A stretch of 33,287 bases of DNA from Burkholderiaceae bacterium (GCA_014879655.1 JACSRS010000173.1:1-33287), one strand, 5' to 3'; numbered from the stretch's first letter, positions 15,431-25,344 are shown. Numbers and translations: made by a program. Notes: a model not told the origin generated them from the letters alone.

Positions 15431-17299
15431 ATGTCCCAACCGATTGCCGCTGCAGCGGATATTGCCGCTGCGCGGCCTGCCACCTCGCAACTCCCTGATA
15501 CACCCGCCCGGCCACCGGTGAAGTCGCTGTCGGGGCTGTTGCCCTTTCTGCGCCCTTACCGGCTGCCGATTGCGCTGGCCGTCCTTTTTTTGGTGCTCGC
15601 CGCGATGGCGACGCTGGCGTTTCCGTTGGCACTGCGCAGCCTGATTGACAGCGGGCTGGCGGGGAATGTCAACACCGGCGGTACTGCCGAAGACCGAGGC
15701 CAGCAGTTGCTGGCGCTGCGCGAGCATTTTCTGGCGCTGTTTGCGGTGGCGGTCGCGCTGGGGCTGTTCTCGGCGGCCCGCTATTACACCGTCAGCTGGC
15801 TGGGGGAGCGGGTCACCTCCGATCTGCGCAACGCGGTGTACGCCCACGTTTTGCAGCAGAGTCCGGAGTTCTTTGAAACGACTCAGACCGGCGAGGTGCT
15901 TTCGCGCCTGACCACCGACACGACGCTGGTGCAGACCGTCGTCGGCTCGTCACTCAGCATGGGCCTTCGCAACGCGGTGATGGGCGTCGGCGCGCTGGCG
16001 GTATTGATCTGGACCAATCCGTGGGTCATGCTGCAGGTGGCTGCCGTACTGATCGGCGTGGTGCTGCCCAGCCTCTGGTTCGGGCGGCGGGTGCGCAAAC
16101 TCTCGCGTGCCAGCCAGGACCGGGTGGCCGACTCCAGTGCAATTGCCGCCGAGGTGCTGAACGCCATTCCGGTGGTGCAGAGCTACACGGCCGAGGATCG
16201 CGAAGCCCGGCGCTTTGACCATGCCACCGAGCAGGCGTTCAAGACCGCCGTCCGGCGCACCCGGGCGCGGGCTGTGCTGGTGGCCTTCATCATCATCGCG
16301 ACCTCCGCCGCGCTGCTGTGGGGGCTGTATCAGGGCACGCAGGCGGTGATGCAAGGCCGCATGACCGCTGGCCATCTGGGTCAGACGGTGCTGTACGTGA
16401 TCATCCTGGCCGGCGCCTTTGCCGTTCTGGGTGAGGTCTATGGCGACCTGTTGCGCGCCGCTGGCGCCACCGAGCGGCTGATGGAACTGCTGCACAGCCC
16501 GTCAACCATTGTTTCGCCCGTAAAACCAGTCCTCCCTGATGCCACCCAGGCCGGTTCTGCGATCGATTTCGAGAACATCACGTTTCACTATCCATCCCGT
16601 CCAGCGACGGCGGCGCTGTCGCACCTGGACCTGTCGGTGTCGCCCGGCGAGACGGTGGCGCTGGTTGGCGCCAGTGGCGCCGGCAAGAGCACGGTGTTCC
16701 AGCTGCTGCTGCGCTACTACGACCCGCAATCGGGCACGCTGCGCATCAACGGCGTGGCGGTGAAAGACTGGCCGCTGGACGAATTGCGCCAGCGGATCGC
16801 CGTGGTTCCGCAGGATCCGGTGATTTTTTCGAGTACCGCGATGGAGAACATCCGTTACGGCCGGCCGTCTGCATCCGACGGCGACGTGCGCGCCGCGGCC
16901 GAAGCGGCGTTCTCGCACGAGTTCATCGAGGCGTTGCCGGAAGGCTATTTGACTTTTCTGGGTGAGCGCGGCGTGCGCCTGTCGGGCGGGCAGCGCCAGC
17001 GCATTGCGATTGCCCGCGCCATCCTCAAGCAGGCGCCCTTGCTGCTGCTGGACGAGGCCACCAGCGCGCTGGACGCGGAAAGCGAACGCATGGTGCAGGC
17101 CGCGCTGGACGCGGCGATGCAGGAGCACAGCGGGCAACGCACCACCCTCGTCATTGCACACCGGTTGGCAACGGTGCAGAAGGCCGACCGCATCGTGGTG
17201 CTGGAACACGGCCGCATCGTCGAACAGGGCAGCCACGACGCGCTGGTCCGGGCCAACGGCACCTATGCCCGACTGGCCGCCCTGCAGTTCACGGTTTGA
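15431..17299 (+). CDS. ABC exporter with fused membrane and ATPase domains, MsbA-like
   Basis: This half-transporter of 622 residues acts as a homodimer in the inner membrane. Six transmembrane helices lie in about residues 38-335 (first helix around LAVLFLVLAAMATLAFPLAL). The ATPase domain then has Walker A GASGAGKST (about 413-421), signature LSGGQRQR (about 516) and Walker B LLLLDEATSALD (about 537-548). The closest family is the MsbA/lipid A and multidrug exporter group; substrate unknown. I preferred ATG 15431 over the GTG two codons upstream. The residues between the two domains (about 355-375) form a low-similarity linker. It is followed by a convergent gene after 39 bases. Confidence 0.9.
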   Translation: MSQPIAAAADIAAARPATSQLPDTPARPPVKSLSGLLPFLRPYRLPIALAVLFLVLAAMATLAFPLALRSLIDSGLAGNVNTGGTAEDRGQQLLALREHFLALFAVAVALGLFSAARYYTVSWLGERVTSDLRNAVYAHVLQQSPEFFETTQTGEVLSRLTTDTTLVQTVVGSSLSMGLRNAVMGVGALAVLIWTNPWVMLQVAAVLIGVVLPSLWFGRRVRKLSRASQDRVADSSAIAAEVLNAIPVVQSYTAEDREARRFDHATEQAFKTAVRRTRARAVLVAFIIIATSAALLWGLYQGTQAVMQGRMTAGHLGQTVLYVIILAGAFAVLGEVYGDLLRAAGATERLMELLHSPSTIVSPVKPVLPDATQAGSAIDFENITFHYPSRPATAALSHLDLSVSPGETVALVGASGAGKSTVFQLLLRYYDPQSGTLRINGVAVKDWPLDELRQRIAVVPQDPVIFSSTAMENIRYGRPSASDGDVRAAAEAAFSHEFIEALPEGYLTFLGERGVRLSGGQRQRIAIARAILKQAPLLLLDEATSALDAESERMVQAALDAAMQEHSGQRTTLVIAHRLATVQKADRIVVLEHGRIVEQGSHDALVRANGTYARLAALQFTV

Positions 17300-17310
17300 A
17301 AGAGCTGGCG

Positions 17311-17327
17311 GCGGCTTTGGAAGCCGC
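17311..17327. terminator. small hairpin at the convergent junction
   Basis: GCGGCTT (17311-17317) and AAGCCGC (17321-17327) form a perfect 7-bp stem with a 3-base loop in the 39-base gap between the MsbA-like gene and the end of the nuo-associated operon. No U-tract is seen on either strand, so it is at best a weak bidirectional stop. Confidence 0.3.
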
Positions 17328-17338
17328 GCGCACCCACG

Positions 17339-17809
17339 CTACTGCAAGGATTCTTTCAGCGCTGAAGGTACCGGCATCTGGATCACGTCGATGCCCTCCT
17401 CCACCAGCGCCTGCGCCTGCGCCGGGGTGGCTTTGCCGCGGATACCGCGCGCATCGGTCTCGCCGTAGTGCATCTGACGCGCAACCTCGGGAAAGCGCTC
17501 ACCGACGTCTTCGGTGCGCGCGATAACTTCACGCACCAGGCCAAGCCAGGCCCGCTGCGCGGTGGCCACGGCATCAGTTGCCGGTCCCGATACCGCGACG
17601 GACTCCTCACTTTTCGCATCGGCACCATCCGGTGTTCGGGACACCCCCAGGTTCAGCCTGGGCGCGCTCAGGCGCTTGATAATGCGCGTGTCGTCGCACA
17701 GCGGACAGGTCACCAGCGAACGTGACAATTGCGACTGGAAGTCGTCTTCGGACGCAAACCAGCCTTCAAACACATGGTGCTGGCCGCATTCGAGATTCAG
17801 CACTTTCAT
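17339..17809 (-). CDS. DUF1178 family protein
   Basis: This is a conserved proteobacterial protein of unknown function, 156 residues. The N-terminus MKVLNLECGQHHVFEGWF and the pair CPLC (Cys35, Cys38), together with Cys8 and His11/His12, look like a small zinc-ribbon-type site; that is inference. The middle (about 60-85) is low complexity. No signal peptide is seen. It is the last gene of the minus-strand run and starts 24 bases after the NUDIX gene. A GATAAT hexamer 6 bases before its ATG suggests it may also have its own, possibly leaderless, transcript. Confidence 0.85.
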   Translation of the reverse strand: MKVLNLECGQHHVFEGWFASEDDFQSQLSRSLVTCPLCDDTRIIKRLSAPRLNLGVSRTPDGADAKSEESVAVSGPATDAVATAQRAWLGLVREVIARTEDVGERFPEVARQMHYGETDARGIRGKATPAQAQALVEEGIDVIQMPVPSALKESLQ

Positions 17810-17815
17810 GGCGTC

Positions 17816-17821
17816 ATTATC
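17816..17821 (-). promoter_or_regulatory. -10-like hexamer directly before the DUF1178 gene
   Basis: On the minus strand GATAAT (five of six consensus bases) ends 6 bases before ATG 17809. No Shine-Dalgarno is visible. A weak -35-like CTGAAG lies about 17 bases further upstream, inside the NUDIX gene. Confidence 0.4.
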
Positions 17822-17833
17822 CGACGCTCGCGT

Positions 17834-18442
17834 TCAGTCTTCAGGCGTGTGCCAATTGAGTTCCCATGCGCCTGACAGCACGTTTTGCAGCCACAGCATG
17901 CCGGCCACGGTCTTCGCATCGGTAACCTGGCCTTCCCGGCACCACTGCCCCAGTTCACCCACACTCGCGGTGAACGCCTCCAGGAACTCCCCGTCATCCA
18001 GGCGGTTGGAGCCAGCGACCAGGCTGCGCGCAAACCAGATCTCGATGAACTCGGTCGAATAGGAGATCACCGGATGGATCACCCCCGCCAGCGCCCATTC
18101 GCGTGCCCGATAGCCGGTTTCTTCCTGCAATTCCCGCCGCGCACAGGCCAGCCTGTTCTCTCCGGGTTCGAGCTTTCCGGCCGGAAACTCGATCATCACC
18201 TGCTTCATCGGATAGCGGAACTGGCGCTCGAGCACGACCCTCGGCTCGTCGCAGCCCGGAACCTCCAGCAGGGGAATCACCATCACGGCGCCCGGATGGA
18301 CGATGTATTCGCGTTGTGCCTGCCGCCCGTCCGGCAGGCGGACGGTGTCGCTGAACGCATGCAACAACCGACCCTTGTAGACCTCACGGCTGTCGGTCGT
18401 GACCTCGGACAATGGGCAAGGCGGGGAAACCGGTGCGCTCAT
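17834..18442 (-). CDS. NUDIX hydrolase, ADP-ribose pyrophosphatase type
   Basis: This protein hydrolyses nucleoside diphosphates linked to another moiety; ADP-ribose is the usual substrate of this subgroup. The full Nudix box is present at residues 89-110 (Gly89, Glu95, Arg103-Glu104, Glu107-Glu108, Gly110). An N-terminal beta domain and the RQFRYPMKQVMIEFPAGK lead-in match the ADPRase group. It has 202 residues, a normal length. Its ATG overlaps the stop of the DUF2818 gene (ATGA, 18439-18442), which suggests coupling to the complex I operon. NADH turnover chemistry makes the pairing plausible, but a functional link is inference. Confidence 0.92.
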   Translation of the reverse strand: MSAPVSPPCPLSEVTTDSREVYKGRLLHAFSDTVRLPDGRQAQREYIVHPGAVMVIPLLEVPGCDEPRVVLERQFRYPMKQVMIEFPAGKLEPGENRLACARRELQEETGYRAREWALAGVIHPVISYSTEFIEIWFARSLVAGSNRLDDGEFLEAFTASVGELGQWCREGQVTDAKTVAGMLWLQNVLSGAWELNWHTPED

Positions 18443-18744
18443 CCGTCCCGGTGCCTGAACAGATACCGGTAGACAAAGCCGGGGAAGGCAAAGGTCAGAA
18501 ACATGGCAGCGGTGATGGCGTAAAACTCCCAGTTCTGCGGCGCAATCTGACCGGCGTGTTTCTCCAGTGCAAGGCCGGCCGCACCCACCAGAAAGTACAG
18601 CAGAACCAGTTCCAGCAGGCGAAATCCAAGCGATTTGCCGCCGCGATCAGGTCCGACGGCGAGCAGGCGCGAATTGATAAACGGCGCGTTCGCCGCACAA
18701 AATGCCAGCAGCAAAAGCAACCAGACCGAGGCGGTTTGCGACAT
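18439..18744 (-). CDS. DUF2818 family membrane protein
   Basis: This is a small membrane protein of unknown function, 101 residues, with about three hydrophobic segments (VWLLLLLAFCAANAPF near the N-terminus, LLELVLLYFLVGAAGLAL in the middle and AITAAMFLTFAFPGFVYRYLF near the end). The C-terminus is basic and probably cytoplasmic. It begins 15 bases after nuoN and overlaps the NUDIX start. In Burkholderiales this family is commonly found right after nuoN (from memory), so a role in complex I assembly or as an accessory subunit is a reasonable guess, with no direct evidence here. Confidence 0.85.
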   Translation of the reverse strand: MSQTASVWLLLLLAFCAANAPFINSRLLAVGPDRGGKSLGFRLLELVLLYFLVGAAGLALEKHAGQIAPQNWEFYAITAAMFLTFAFPGFVYRYLFRHRDG

Positions 18745-18759
18745 CTGACCGGCCGCGGA

Positions 18760-20247
18760 TCAGGTGCGCAGCATCTGGACGACAGCGTTGGCGCACAACG
18801 CCATCAGGCCACCGGGGACGATGCCCAGAATCAGCACCAGCGCACCATTGACCGAAAGCACGGCCCGCACATCCAGCGGCGCCGACACGGTGGTCGCGGT
18901 GATGGGCGCATCAAAATACATGACCTTGACGACCCGCAAGTAGTAGAACGCGCCAATCAGCGACATCATCACTGCAAATACCGACAACGCAATGTAGGCC
19001 GCCTGACCCGAGGAAATCAAGGCCTGCAGCACCGACAGCTTGGCGTAGAAACCCACCATCGGCGGAATACCGGCGAGCGAGAACATGCAGATGGCCATGA
19101 TGGCTGCGTACAGCGGACTGCGCTGGTTGAGGCCGGCAAAATCGGCCACTTCGTCGCTTTCGAAACCGTCGCGCGCCAGCAGCAGGACAACCCCGAAACT
19201 TGCCAGCGTCGTCAGCACGTAGGTGACGATATAGAACATCGCTGAACTGTAGGCATTGGCCGCTGACAGGATGTTGTTGTTGACCACCCCCGCCATCAGG
19301 CCAAGCAGCACAAAACCCATCTGCGAAATGGTGGAGAAGGCGAGCATGCGCTTGATGTTGGTCTGCGCAATGGCAGCCAGGTTTCCCACGAGCAGCGAGC
19401 CCACCGCCAGCACGGCCAGCATCTGTTGCCAGTCAATGGCCAGCGGCAGCAAGGCTTCAACCAGCAGGCGGATGCAGATCGCAAACGCCGCCAGTTTGGG
19501 GGCGCCCCCGATCAGCAAGGTAATGGCGGTAGGGGCGCCGTGGTAGACGTCCGGAATCCACATGTGAAACGGTACGGCACCCAACTTGAACGCGAGTCCG
19601 GCGACGACGAAAACCAACCCGAAGACCAGCACCTGATAGCGGATCTGACCCGATGCGATGGCACGGAAGACTTCGTTGACATCCAGCGTACCGGTGGCGC
19701 CGTAAAGCATTGACATGCCATAGAGCAGAAAGCCCGATGCCATTGCTCCCAGCACGAAGTACTTCATGGCAGCCTCACTGGCTGTGGCGTTGTCTCGACG
19801 CAGCGCAACCAGCGCGTAGCTCGAAAGCGTCAGCAGCTCCAGCCCCATGTAGAGAACCAGGAAATTGTTGCCGGATATCATCACCGACATGCCCAGAAGC
19901 GAGAACATGCCCAGTGTGAACAATTCGCCACCGCGCAACATCTCGCGGTCGCCGGCATAAGGGCGGGCATATACCATCGTGACCATCATCGCCAGTGCCG
20001 CAAAGCACTTGAGCCAGTTGCCCATGGCATCACTGACCAGCATGTTGCCAAAGGCATAGATCGTATGGCCGCCAAGCGCGTACATCGCGTTCAAAGCTGC
20101 CACCATCGCCAACGTGGCCAACGTCAACAGATAGGTCGCCGTGCGCCGCGGGCTGTGGACGAACAGATCGGTCAGGGCGATCACACAGGCCATGACCAGT
20201 AGCACGATTTCCGGATAGACCGCGATCCAGCTGAGTTTGTCAATCAT
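18760..20247 (-). CDS. nuoN: NADH-quinone oxidoreductase subunit N
   Basis: This is an antiporter-like proton-pumping subunit of the complex I membrane arm, 495 residues with about 14 hydrophobic helices. Characteristic segments are [39 protein letters not shown] and [17 protein letters not shown]; the first carries the conserved helix-5 glutamate and the others the pumping lysines. The start MIDKLSW lies 25 bases after nuoM. Last nuo gene of the operon, followed by DUF2818. Confidence 0.97.
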   Translation of the reverse strand: MIDKLSWIAVYPEIVLLVMACVIALTDLFVHSPRRTATYLLTLATLAMVAALNAMYALGGHTIYAFGNMLVSDAMGNWLKCFAALAMMVTMVYARPYAGDREMLRGGELFTLGMFSLLGMSVMISGNNFLVLYMGLELLTLSSYALVALRRDNATASEAAMKYFVLGAMASGFLLYGMSMLYGATGTLDVNEVFRAIASGQIRYQVLVFGLVFVVAGLAFKLGAVPFHMWIPDVYHGAPTAITLLIGGAPKLAAFAICIRLLVEALLPLAIDWQQMLAVLAVGSLLVGNLAAIAQTNIKRMLAFSTISQMGFVLLGLMAGVVNNNILSAANAYSSAMFYIVTYVLTTLASFGVVLLLARDGFESDEVADFAGLNQRSPLYAAIMAICMFSLAGIPPMVGFYAKLSVLQALISSGQAAYIALSVFAVMMSLIGAFYYLRVVKVMYFDAPITATTVSAPLDVRAVLSVNGALVLILGIVPGGLMALCANAVVQMLRT

Positions 20248-20272
20248 CTTGTCGTTTCTCGATTCGGGCTGG

Positions 20273-21748
20273 TCAGTGGATCTTCGAGATAGCCACGTGC
20301 CGCAGCAGTTCCGCGACCGATACGTCCATCACATCGGTGAAGGGTTTGGGATACAGACCCATGAACAGGACCGCAATGGCGAGCATGGCCAGCATCAGGA
20401 ATTCGCGGGCGTTGATGTCCTTGAGAGCGCGCACATCATCATTGACGACCGGCCCGAGGTACACGCGTTTGAACATCCACAAGGTGTAGGCGGCACCGAA
20501 AATCAGCGCCGTGGCCGCGGCAAAGCCCAGCCAGAAATTGGCCCGAACTGCACCCAGAATCACCATCCATTCACCGACGAAGCCCGCAGTTCCCGGCAGG
20601 CCGCAATTGGCCATCGCGAACAGCAGGGCAAATGCGGTGAATTTGGGCATGGTGTTGACAACACCACCGTAACTGGCAATCTCTCGAGAATGGACGCGGT
20701 CATACAACACGCCGATCCCCAGGAACATGGCTCCCGATACAAAACCGTGCGCAATCATCTGGACGAGTCCACCGGAGACGCCAAGATCGTTGAAGATGAA
20801 AAACCCCAGCGTGACGAAGCCCATGTGAGCGACCGATGAATAGGCCACCAGTTTCTTCATGTCCTGCTGGACCATCGCCACCAAACCCACGTAGATCACG
20901 GCAATCACCGAGAGAGTAATCATCAGCCAGGCCCATTCGTGCGCGGCGTCCGGCGCAATCGGCATCGAAAAACGCAGGAAACCATAGGCACCCAGCTTGA
21001 GCATGATCGCCGCCAGCACGGCTGAACCACCCGTTGGCGCCTCGACGTGCACATCGGGCAACCAGGTGTGCACCGGCCACATCGGCACCTTGACCGCGAA
21101 GGCAGCAAAAAGCGAAAAGAAGATCAACGTCTGCGCTGTGCCGCCCAGTGGCAGCGCATGCCAGGTCGCGATGTCAAAACTGCCACCCGACTTGACATAG
21201 AGGAAGATCAGCGCGACCAGCAACAGCAGCGAGCCAAGCAACGTGTAAAGGAAGAACTTGAACGCTGCGTAAATCCTGTTCGGTCCGCCCCAGATACCGA
21301 TGATCAGGTACATCGGAATCAGCGTGGCTTCGAAAAACACATAGAACAGCATGCCGTCAAGCGCGCAAAACACGCCGATCATCAGGCCGCTGAGAATCAT
21401 GAACGCACCCATGTACTGGTTCACACGGCGGGTAATGACCTCCCAGCCTGCAATCACGACAACGACATTGATGAACGCTGTCAGCAACACGAACCACAGC
21501 GAGATGCCGTCGACACCTAGGTGGTAGTTGACGTTGAAACGTTCGATCCACTCGCTTTTTTGGACGAATTGCATCGCCGCCGTGTCGACTTTGAAACCAC
21601 CGTAGAGCGGCAAGGTGATCAGGAAACTGATGACCGCACCGACCAGCGCGACCCACCGCACCGCGCGGACGTTCTCATCACGCCCCAGCGCCAGCAGCAC
21701 GACGCCAAACATGATAGGCGTCCAGATTGCAAGGCTCAACAAACCCAT
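20273..21748 (-). CDS. nuoM: NADH-quinone oxidoreductase subunit M
   Basis: This is the second antiporter-like membrane subunit, 491 residues. The start at 21748 (MGLLSLAIW) was chosen because a GGGAG-containing purine run precedes it by about 10 bases and longer versions would run into nuoL. Family markers are [20 protein letters not shown] (helix-5 glutamate), [23 protein letters not shown] and [18 protein letters not shown]. It sits between nuoL (14-base gap) and nuoN. Confidence 0.97.
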   Translation of the reverse strand: MGLLSLAIWTPIMFGVVLLALGRDENVRAVRWVALVGAVISFLITLPLYGGFKVDTAAMQFVQKSEWIERFNVNYHLGVDGISLWFVLLTAFINVVVVIAGWEVITRRVNQYMGAFMILSGLMIGVFCALDGMLFYVFFEATLIPMYLIIGIWGGPNRIYAAFKFFLYTLLGSLLLLVALIFLYVKSGGSFDIATWHALPLGGTAQTLIFFSLFAAFAVKVPMWPVHTWLPDVHVEAPTGGSAVLAAIMLKLGAYGFLRFSMPIAPDAAHEWAWLMITLSVIAVIYVGLVAMVQQDMKKLVAYSSVAHMGFVTLGFFIFNDLGVSGGLVQMIAHGFVSGAMFLGIGVLYDRVHSREIASYGGVVNTMPKFTAFALLFAMANCGLPGTAGFVGEWMVILGAVRANFWLGFAAATALIFGAAYTLWMFKRVYLGPVVNDDVRALKDINAREFLMLAMLAIAVLFMGLYPKPFTDVMDVSVAELLRHVAISKIH

Positions 21749-21762
21749 TTTTCTTCTTCTCC

Positions 21763-23787
21763 CTACTTGTTGAGCCAGACGAAGTACGTCATCAGCACGA
21801 ACACGCCCAAGATCATCACCAGTGCATAGTGGTACAGGTAGCCTGACTGCAGGCGGCGAACGCCGGCAGATATCCATCCGACGACTTTCCACGACCCGTT
21901 GACGAAGAACCCGTCGATCAGCTTCTGGTCTCCGCCCTTCCACAGGCCCATGCCCAGCAGGCGGGCGCCGCGCGCGAGAATGTTTTCGTTGATCCAGTCC
22001 AGGTAATACTTGTTCTCAAGCAACGTATAGATCGGCATGAAGCGCGTCTTGATTGCAGTAGGCAGCGCCGGATTGACCATGTACATGTACCAAGCCGATG
22101 CGACGCCGGCCAGCGCGAGCCAGAAAGGCGCCGCAGTGAGACCATGTATCGCCAGCTTGACCGGTCCATGGAACTCTTCACGCAGGACTTCCATCGCCTT
22201 GTGGATTTCAAGGTTGACGAAGATGGCGTCCTTGAAAAACTCACCGAAAAGCATCGGCTCGATGGTCATGAAACCGATGACCACCGACGGGATGGCCAGC
22301 AGGATCAGCGGCACGGTCACGACCCACGGCGACTCGTGCGGGTCATGGTGTTCATCGTGATGGCCATGCCCGTCATCATGTCCGTGGTGGGCATCGGGAT
22401 TTTGGTCATAGCGTTCCTTGCCGTGGAACACCAGGAAATACATTCGGAACGAGTAGAACGCGGTGACGAACACGCCGGCGAGGACCGCGAAGTAGGCGAA
22501 ACCGGCACCTGGCAAGGTGCTGGCATGAATCGCCACAATGATTTCGTCCTTGGAGTAGAAGCCCGAAAACAGAGGCGTACCGATCAGTGCCAGCGAACCC
22601 AGCAAGGCGGTGATCCAGGTAATGGGCATGTACTTTCGCACCCCACCCATCCAGCGGATGTCCTGGTTGTGGTGCATGCCCATGATGACCGAGCCCGCGG
22701 CGAGGAACAGCAGCGCCTTGAAGAAGGCGTGCGTCATCAGGTGAAAGACTGCCACCGAGTACGCGGATGCACCAAGCGCCACCGTCATGTACCCGAGCTG
22801 TGACAGCGTCGAATAGGCGACAACCCGCTTGATGTCGTTCTGGATGATGCCGAGGAATCCCATGAAGAGCGCGGTGATTGCGCCGATGATCATCACCAGA
22901 TTCAGAGCGGTATCACTAAGCTCAAACAGCGGGGACATCCGCGCAACCATGAAGATACCGGCGGTGACCATCGTTGCCGCGTGAATCAGCGCAGAGATCG
23001 GCGTCGGGCCTTCCATCGAATCGGGCAGCCATACATGCAGCGGGAACTGCGCAGACTTGCCCATTGCGCCGACGAACAGGCAGATGCAGATGACCGTGAT
23101 CAGCATCCATTGTGTGCCCGGAAAGGTCAGCTGACCCAATTCACCGGATTTGGCAAACACTTCGCCGTAATTGAGCGTCCCGGCGTAGGCCACGATCAGG
23201 CCAATGCCCAGAATGAAACCGAAATCCCCCACCCTGTTCACCAGGAAGGCCTTCATGTTGGCAAAAATGGCGCTCGGCTTGTTGAACCAGAAGCCGATCA
23301 GCAAATAGGACACCAGTCCTACTGCCTCCCAACCGAAGAACAACTGGAGCAGGTTGTTGCTCATCACGAGCATCAGCATCGAGAAGGTAAACAGGGAGAT
23401 GTAGGCGAAGAAACGGTTGTAGCCTTCGTCCTCCTCCATGTAACCAATGGTGTAAATGTGCACCATCAGCGAGACGAACGTGACGACGCACATCATCATG
23501 GCCGTCAGGCCGTCGACCAGAAAGCCGATTTCCATCTTCAGGCCGCCGACGACCATCCACGTGTAGATGGTTTCATTGAAGCGCGCGCCGTCCAACGCGA
23601 CACTCTTGAGCGTCATGGCGGAGAGCACGAAGGCCACAAACACGCCCAGAATGGTGAGCGTATGAGAAAGGCGGCGACCGATGATGTTGCCCCCGAAGGA
23701 TGTACCCAGGACGCCGGCTGCCAGCGCGCCGGCCAGGGGCGCCAGCGGAACGGCAAGCAGGGTGGAGGCTGAAAGCGTTTGACTCAT
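21763..23787 (-). CDS. nuoL: NADH-quinone oxidoreductase subunit L
   Basis: This is the distal antiporter-like subunit with the long lateral helix, 674 residues from the ATG at 23787 (MSQTLSAS). The upstream open frame is not used, because it overlaps nuoK. Markers are FFGWEAVGLVSYLLIGFW, FPLHVWLPDSMEGPTPISALIHAATM and QNDIKRVVAYSTLSQLGYM. A loop at residues 465-484 (22336-22395) is very rich in His and Asp, with nine His in twenty residues. No strong Shine-Dalgarno is seen; the 25-base gap to nuoK suggests read-through translation. Confidence 0.97.
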   Translation of the reverse strand: MSQTLSASTLLAVPLAPLAGALAAGVLGTSFGGNIIGRRLSHTLTILGVFVAFVLSAMTLKSVALDGARFNETIYTWMVVGGLKMEIGFLVDGLTAMMMCVVTFVSLMVHIYTIGYMEEDEGYNRFFAYISLFTFSMLMLVMSNNLLQLFFGWEAVGLVSYLLIGFWFNKPSAIFANMKAFLVNRVGDFGFILGIGLIVAYAGTLNYGEVFAKSGELGQLTFPGTQWMLITVICICLFVGAMGKSAQFPLHVWLPDSMEGPTPISALIHAATMVTAGIFMVARMSPLFELSDTALNLVMIIGAITALFMGFLGIIQNDIKRVVAYSTLSQLGYMTVALGASAYSVAVFHLMTHAFFKALLFLAAGSVIMGMHHNQDIRWMGGVRKYMPITWITALLGSLALIGTPLFSGFYSKDEIIVAIHASTLPGAGFAYFAVLAGVFVTAFYSFRMYFLVFHGKERYDQNPDAHHGHDDGHGHHDEHHDPHESPWVVTVPLILLAIPSVVIGFMTIEPMLFGEFFKDAIFVNLEIHKAMEVLREEFHGPVKLAIHGLTAAPFWLALAGVASAWYMYMVNPALPTAIKTRFMPIYTLLENKYYLDWINENILARGARLLGMGLWKGGDQKLIDGFFVNGSWKVVGWISAGVRRLQSGYLYHYALVMILGVFVLMTYFVWLNK

Positions 23788-23812
23788 TTTGTATGCGCGA
23801 GTGAACTCTCGT

Positions 23813-24121
23813 TCAACCCTTGAGCGTGTTGAGTTCGTCGACGTTGATGCTGCGCTTGTTGCGGAACAGCAGCACCAGAATCGCAAGACCAATGGCAGAT
23901 TCGGCCGCGGCAACCGTCAGGATGAAAAACACGAAAACCTGTCCGTGCATGTCACCCAGATAGTGGGAAAACGCGACGAAGTTCATGTTGACCGCCAGCA
24001 GCATCAGTTCAATGGCCATCAACAGAACGATCAGGTTCTTGCGATTGAGAAAAATCCCGATCACTGCCAGCGCGAACAGCATGGCACCCAGCGATAGAAA
24101 GTGTCCCAGTGTCAGCGTCAT
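23813..24121 (-). CDS. nuoK: NADH-quinone oxidoreductase subunit K
   Basis: This is a small three-helix subunit of 102 residues, in the proton channel region next to NuoJ. Conserved membrane glutamates are seen in [16 protein letters not shown] and [14 protein letters not shown] strong Shine-Dalgarno (GAGGAG) sits about 8 bases before the ATG, and the start overlaps the nuoJ stop by 4 bases. Confidence 0.97.
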   Translation of the reverse strand: MTLTLGHFLSLGAMLFALAVIGIFLNRKNLIVLLMAIELMLLAVNMNFVAFSHYLGDMHGQVFVFFILTVAAAESAIGLAILVLLFRNKRSINVDELNTLKG

Positions 24122-24789
24122 GGCTTTTTCTCCTCGGCGGAAGCATCAGCGTCGGCAACCACAACGGCAGCGGCCGCAGTCGTCGGGGCGATCCTGACGA
24201 TCCGCAGGCGGTCCTTCGGCCGGACCCGAACCTGTGCGGACGGATCGACATGCTTGGTGTCCTTGCGCTGCCGCAGCGTCAGCGCGATGGCAGCGATCAT
24301 CGCCACCAGCAGAATGACCGCCGCGATTTCAAGTGGATACAGATATTCCGTGTACAGCAGACGGCCCAGTTCCCGGGAGTTGGAATAGGCCACCACCTGC
24401 CCGGCTGCATCAACGACGACCGGAAGTTTGGGTTCTTCACTCACCCTGAATCCACCCATCAGTACCGCCGCCATTTCCAGTGCGATCAGCGCACCAATGA
24501 ACGCTGCCAGCGGAAAATGGCGCCAGAAGCCTTTGCGGACGCTGTCAATATCGATGTCCAGCATCATCACCACGAAGAGGAACAACACCATCACGGCACC
24601 GAGATAGACCAGCACCAGCACGATCGCGAGGAACTCGGCTTTCAGCAACAGCCAGATGCCGGACGCCTGCGAAAACGCCAGCATCAGATACAGAACCGCG
24701 TGCACGGGGTTGCGTGCGGTGATCACCCGGAAGGCTGCAAACAGCAGCACCACCGAGAACAGATAGAAGAAACCCGTCTTGACGTCCAT
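24118..24789 (-). CDS. nuoJ: NADH-quinone oxidoreductase subunit J
   Basis: This is a five-helix membrane subunit of 223 residues, in the E-channel zone of complex I. The conserved start is [23 protein letters not shown]-like, with the typical [20 protein letters not shown] helix next. The last 30 residues are Ala/Val-rich and highly charged at the end, a variable cytoplasmic tail. The stop overlaps nuoK; 45 bases separate its start from nuoI, the largest gap in the operon. Confidence 0.95.
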   Translation of the reverse strand: MDVKTGFFYLFSVVLLFAAFRVITARNPVHAVLYLMLAFSQASGIWLLLKAEFLAIVLVLVYLGAVMVLFLFVVMMLDIDIDSVRKGFWRHFPLAAFIGALIALEMAAVLMGGFRVSEEPKLPVVVDAAGQVVAYSNSRELGRLLYTEYLYPLEIAAVILLVAMIAAIALTLRQRKDTKHVDPSAQVRVRPKDRLRIVRIAPTTAAAAVVVADADASAEEKKP

Positions 24790-24834
24790 GGATCGTTCGT
24801 TTCTTTGTAATTCAGGCGTGCAGGGTTGAAACCC

Positions 24835-25344
24835 TCACCGATATTTCGCGTCTGCAGCCTTGGCAGCTGCGATTTCTGCTTCGTAGCGGTCGCCCACTGC
24901 CAGCAGCATCTCTTTGGTGAAGTAGAGGTCGCCGCGCTTCTCGCCGTGATATTCAAAAATGTGCGTCTCCACAATGGAGTCAACCGGGCAACTTTCTTCG
25001 CAAAAGCCGCAGAAAATGCATTTGGTCAGGTCGATGTCGTAGCGCGTCGTCCGGCGGGTACCATCTGCCCGAACATCCGACTCGATCGTGATGGCCATCG
25101 CCGGACAGACCGCTTCACACAGCTTGCAGGCAATGCAGCGCTCTTCACCGTTTTCATAACGGCGCAGGGCATGCAGGCCGCGGAATCGCGGGGAAATCGG
25201 TGTCTTTTCTTCCGGAAACTGCACCGTCACTTTGCGCCGGAAAGCGTACCGGCCGGTCAGGGCCATCCCTTTCAACAACTCCACGAGCAGGAAGCTCTTG
25301 AAGAAATCGGTGATGGAAAAAGGCGTTGCGACTGCGCTTGTCAT
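24835..25344 (-). CDS. nuoI: NADH-quinone oxidoreductase subunit I
   Basis: This is the peripheral-arm subunit with two [4Fe-4S] clusters (N6a, N6b), 169 residues. Two ferredoxin motifs are complete: [12 protein letters not shown] and [13 protein letters not shown] chose ATG 25344 (MTSAVATPF) over a longer start at 25395 because AAGGA lies 6-7 bases upstream and the longer version would overlap nuoH. Confidence 0.97.
   Translation of the reverse strand: MTSAVATPFSITDFFKSFLLVELLKGMALTGRYAFRRKVTVQFPEEKTPISPRFRGLHALRRYENGEERCIACKLCEAVCPAMAITIESDVRADGTRRTTRYDIDLTKCIFCGFCEESCPVDSIVETHIFEYHGEKRGDLYFTKEMLLAVGDRYEAEIAAAKAADAKYR

Noticed and set aside
16501-16560. Possible third copy of the AT-rich element in the MsbA-like linker
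   Set aside because: It is somewhat less GC-rich but lacks the CAGCTA core and any clear alignment to the two other islands.
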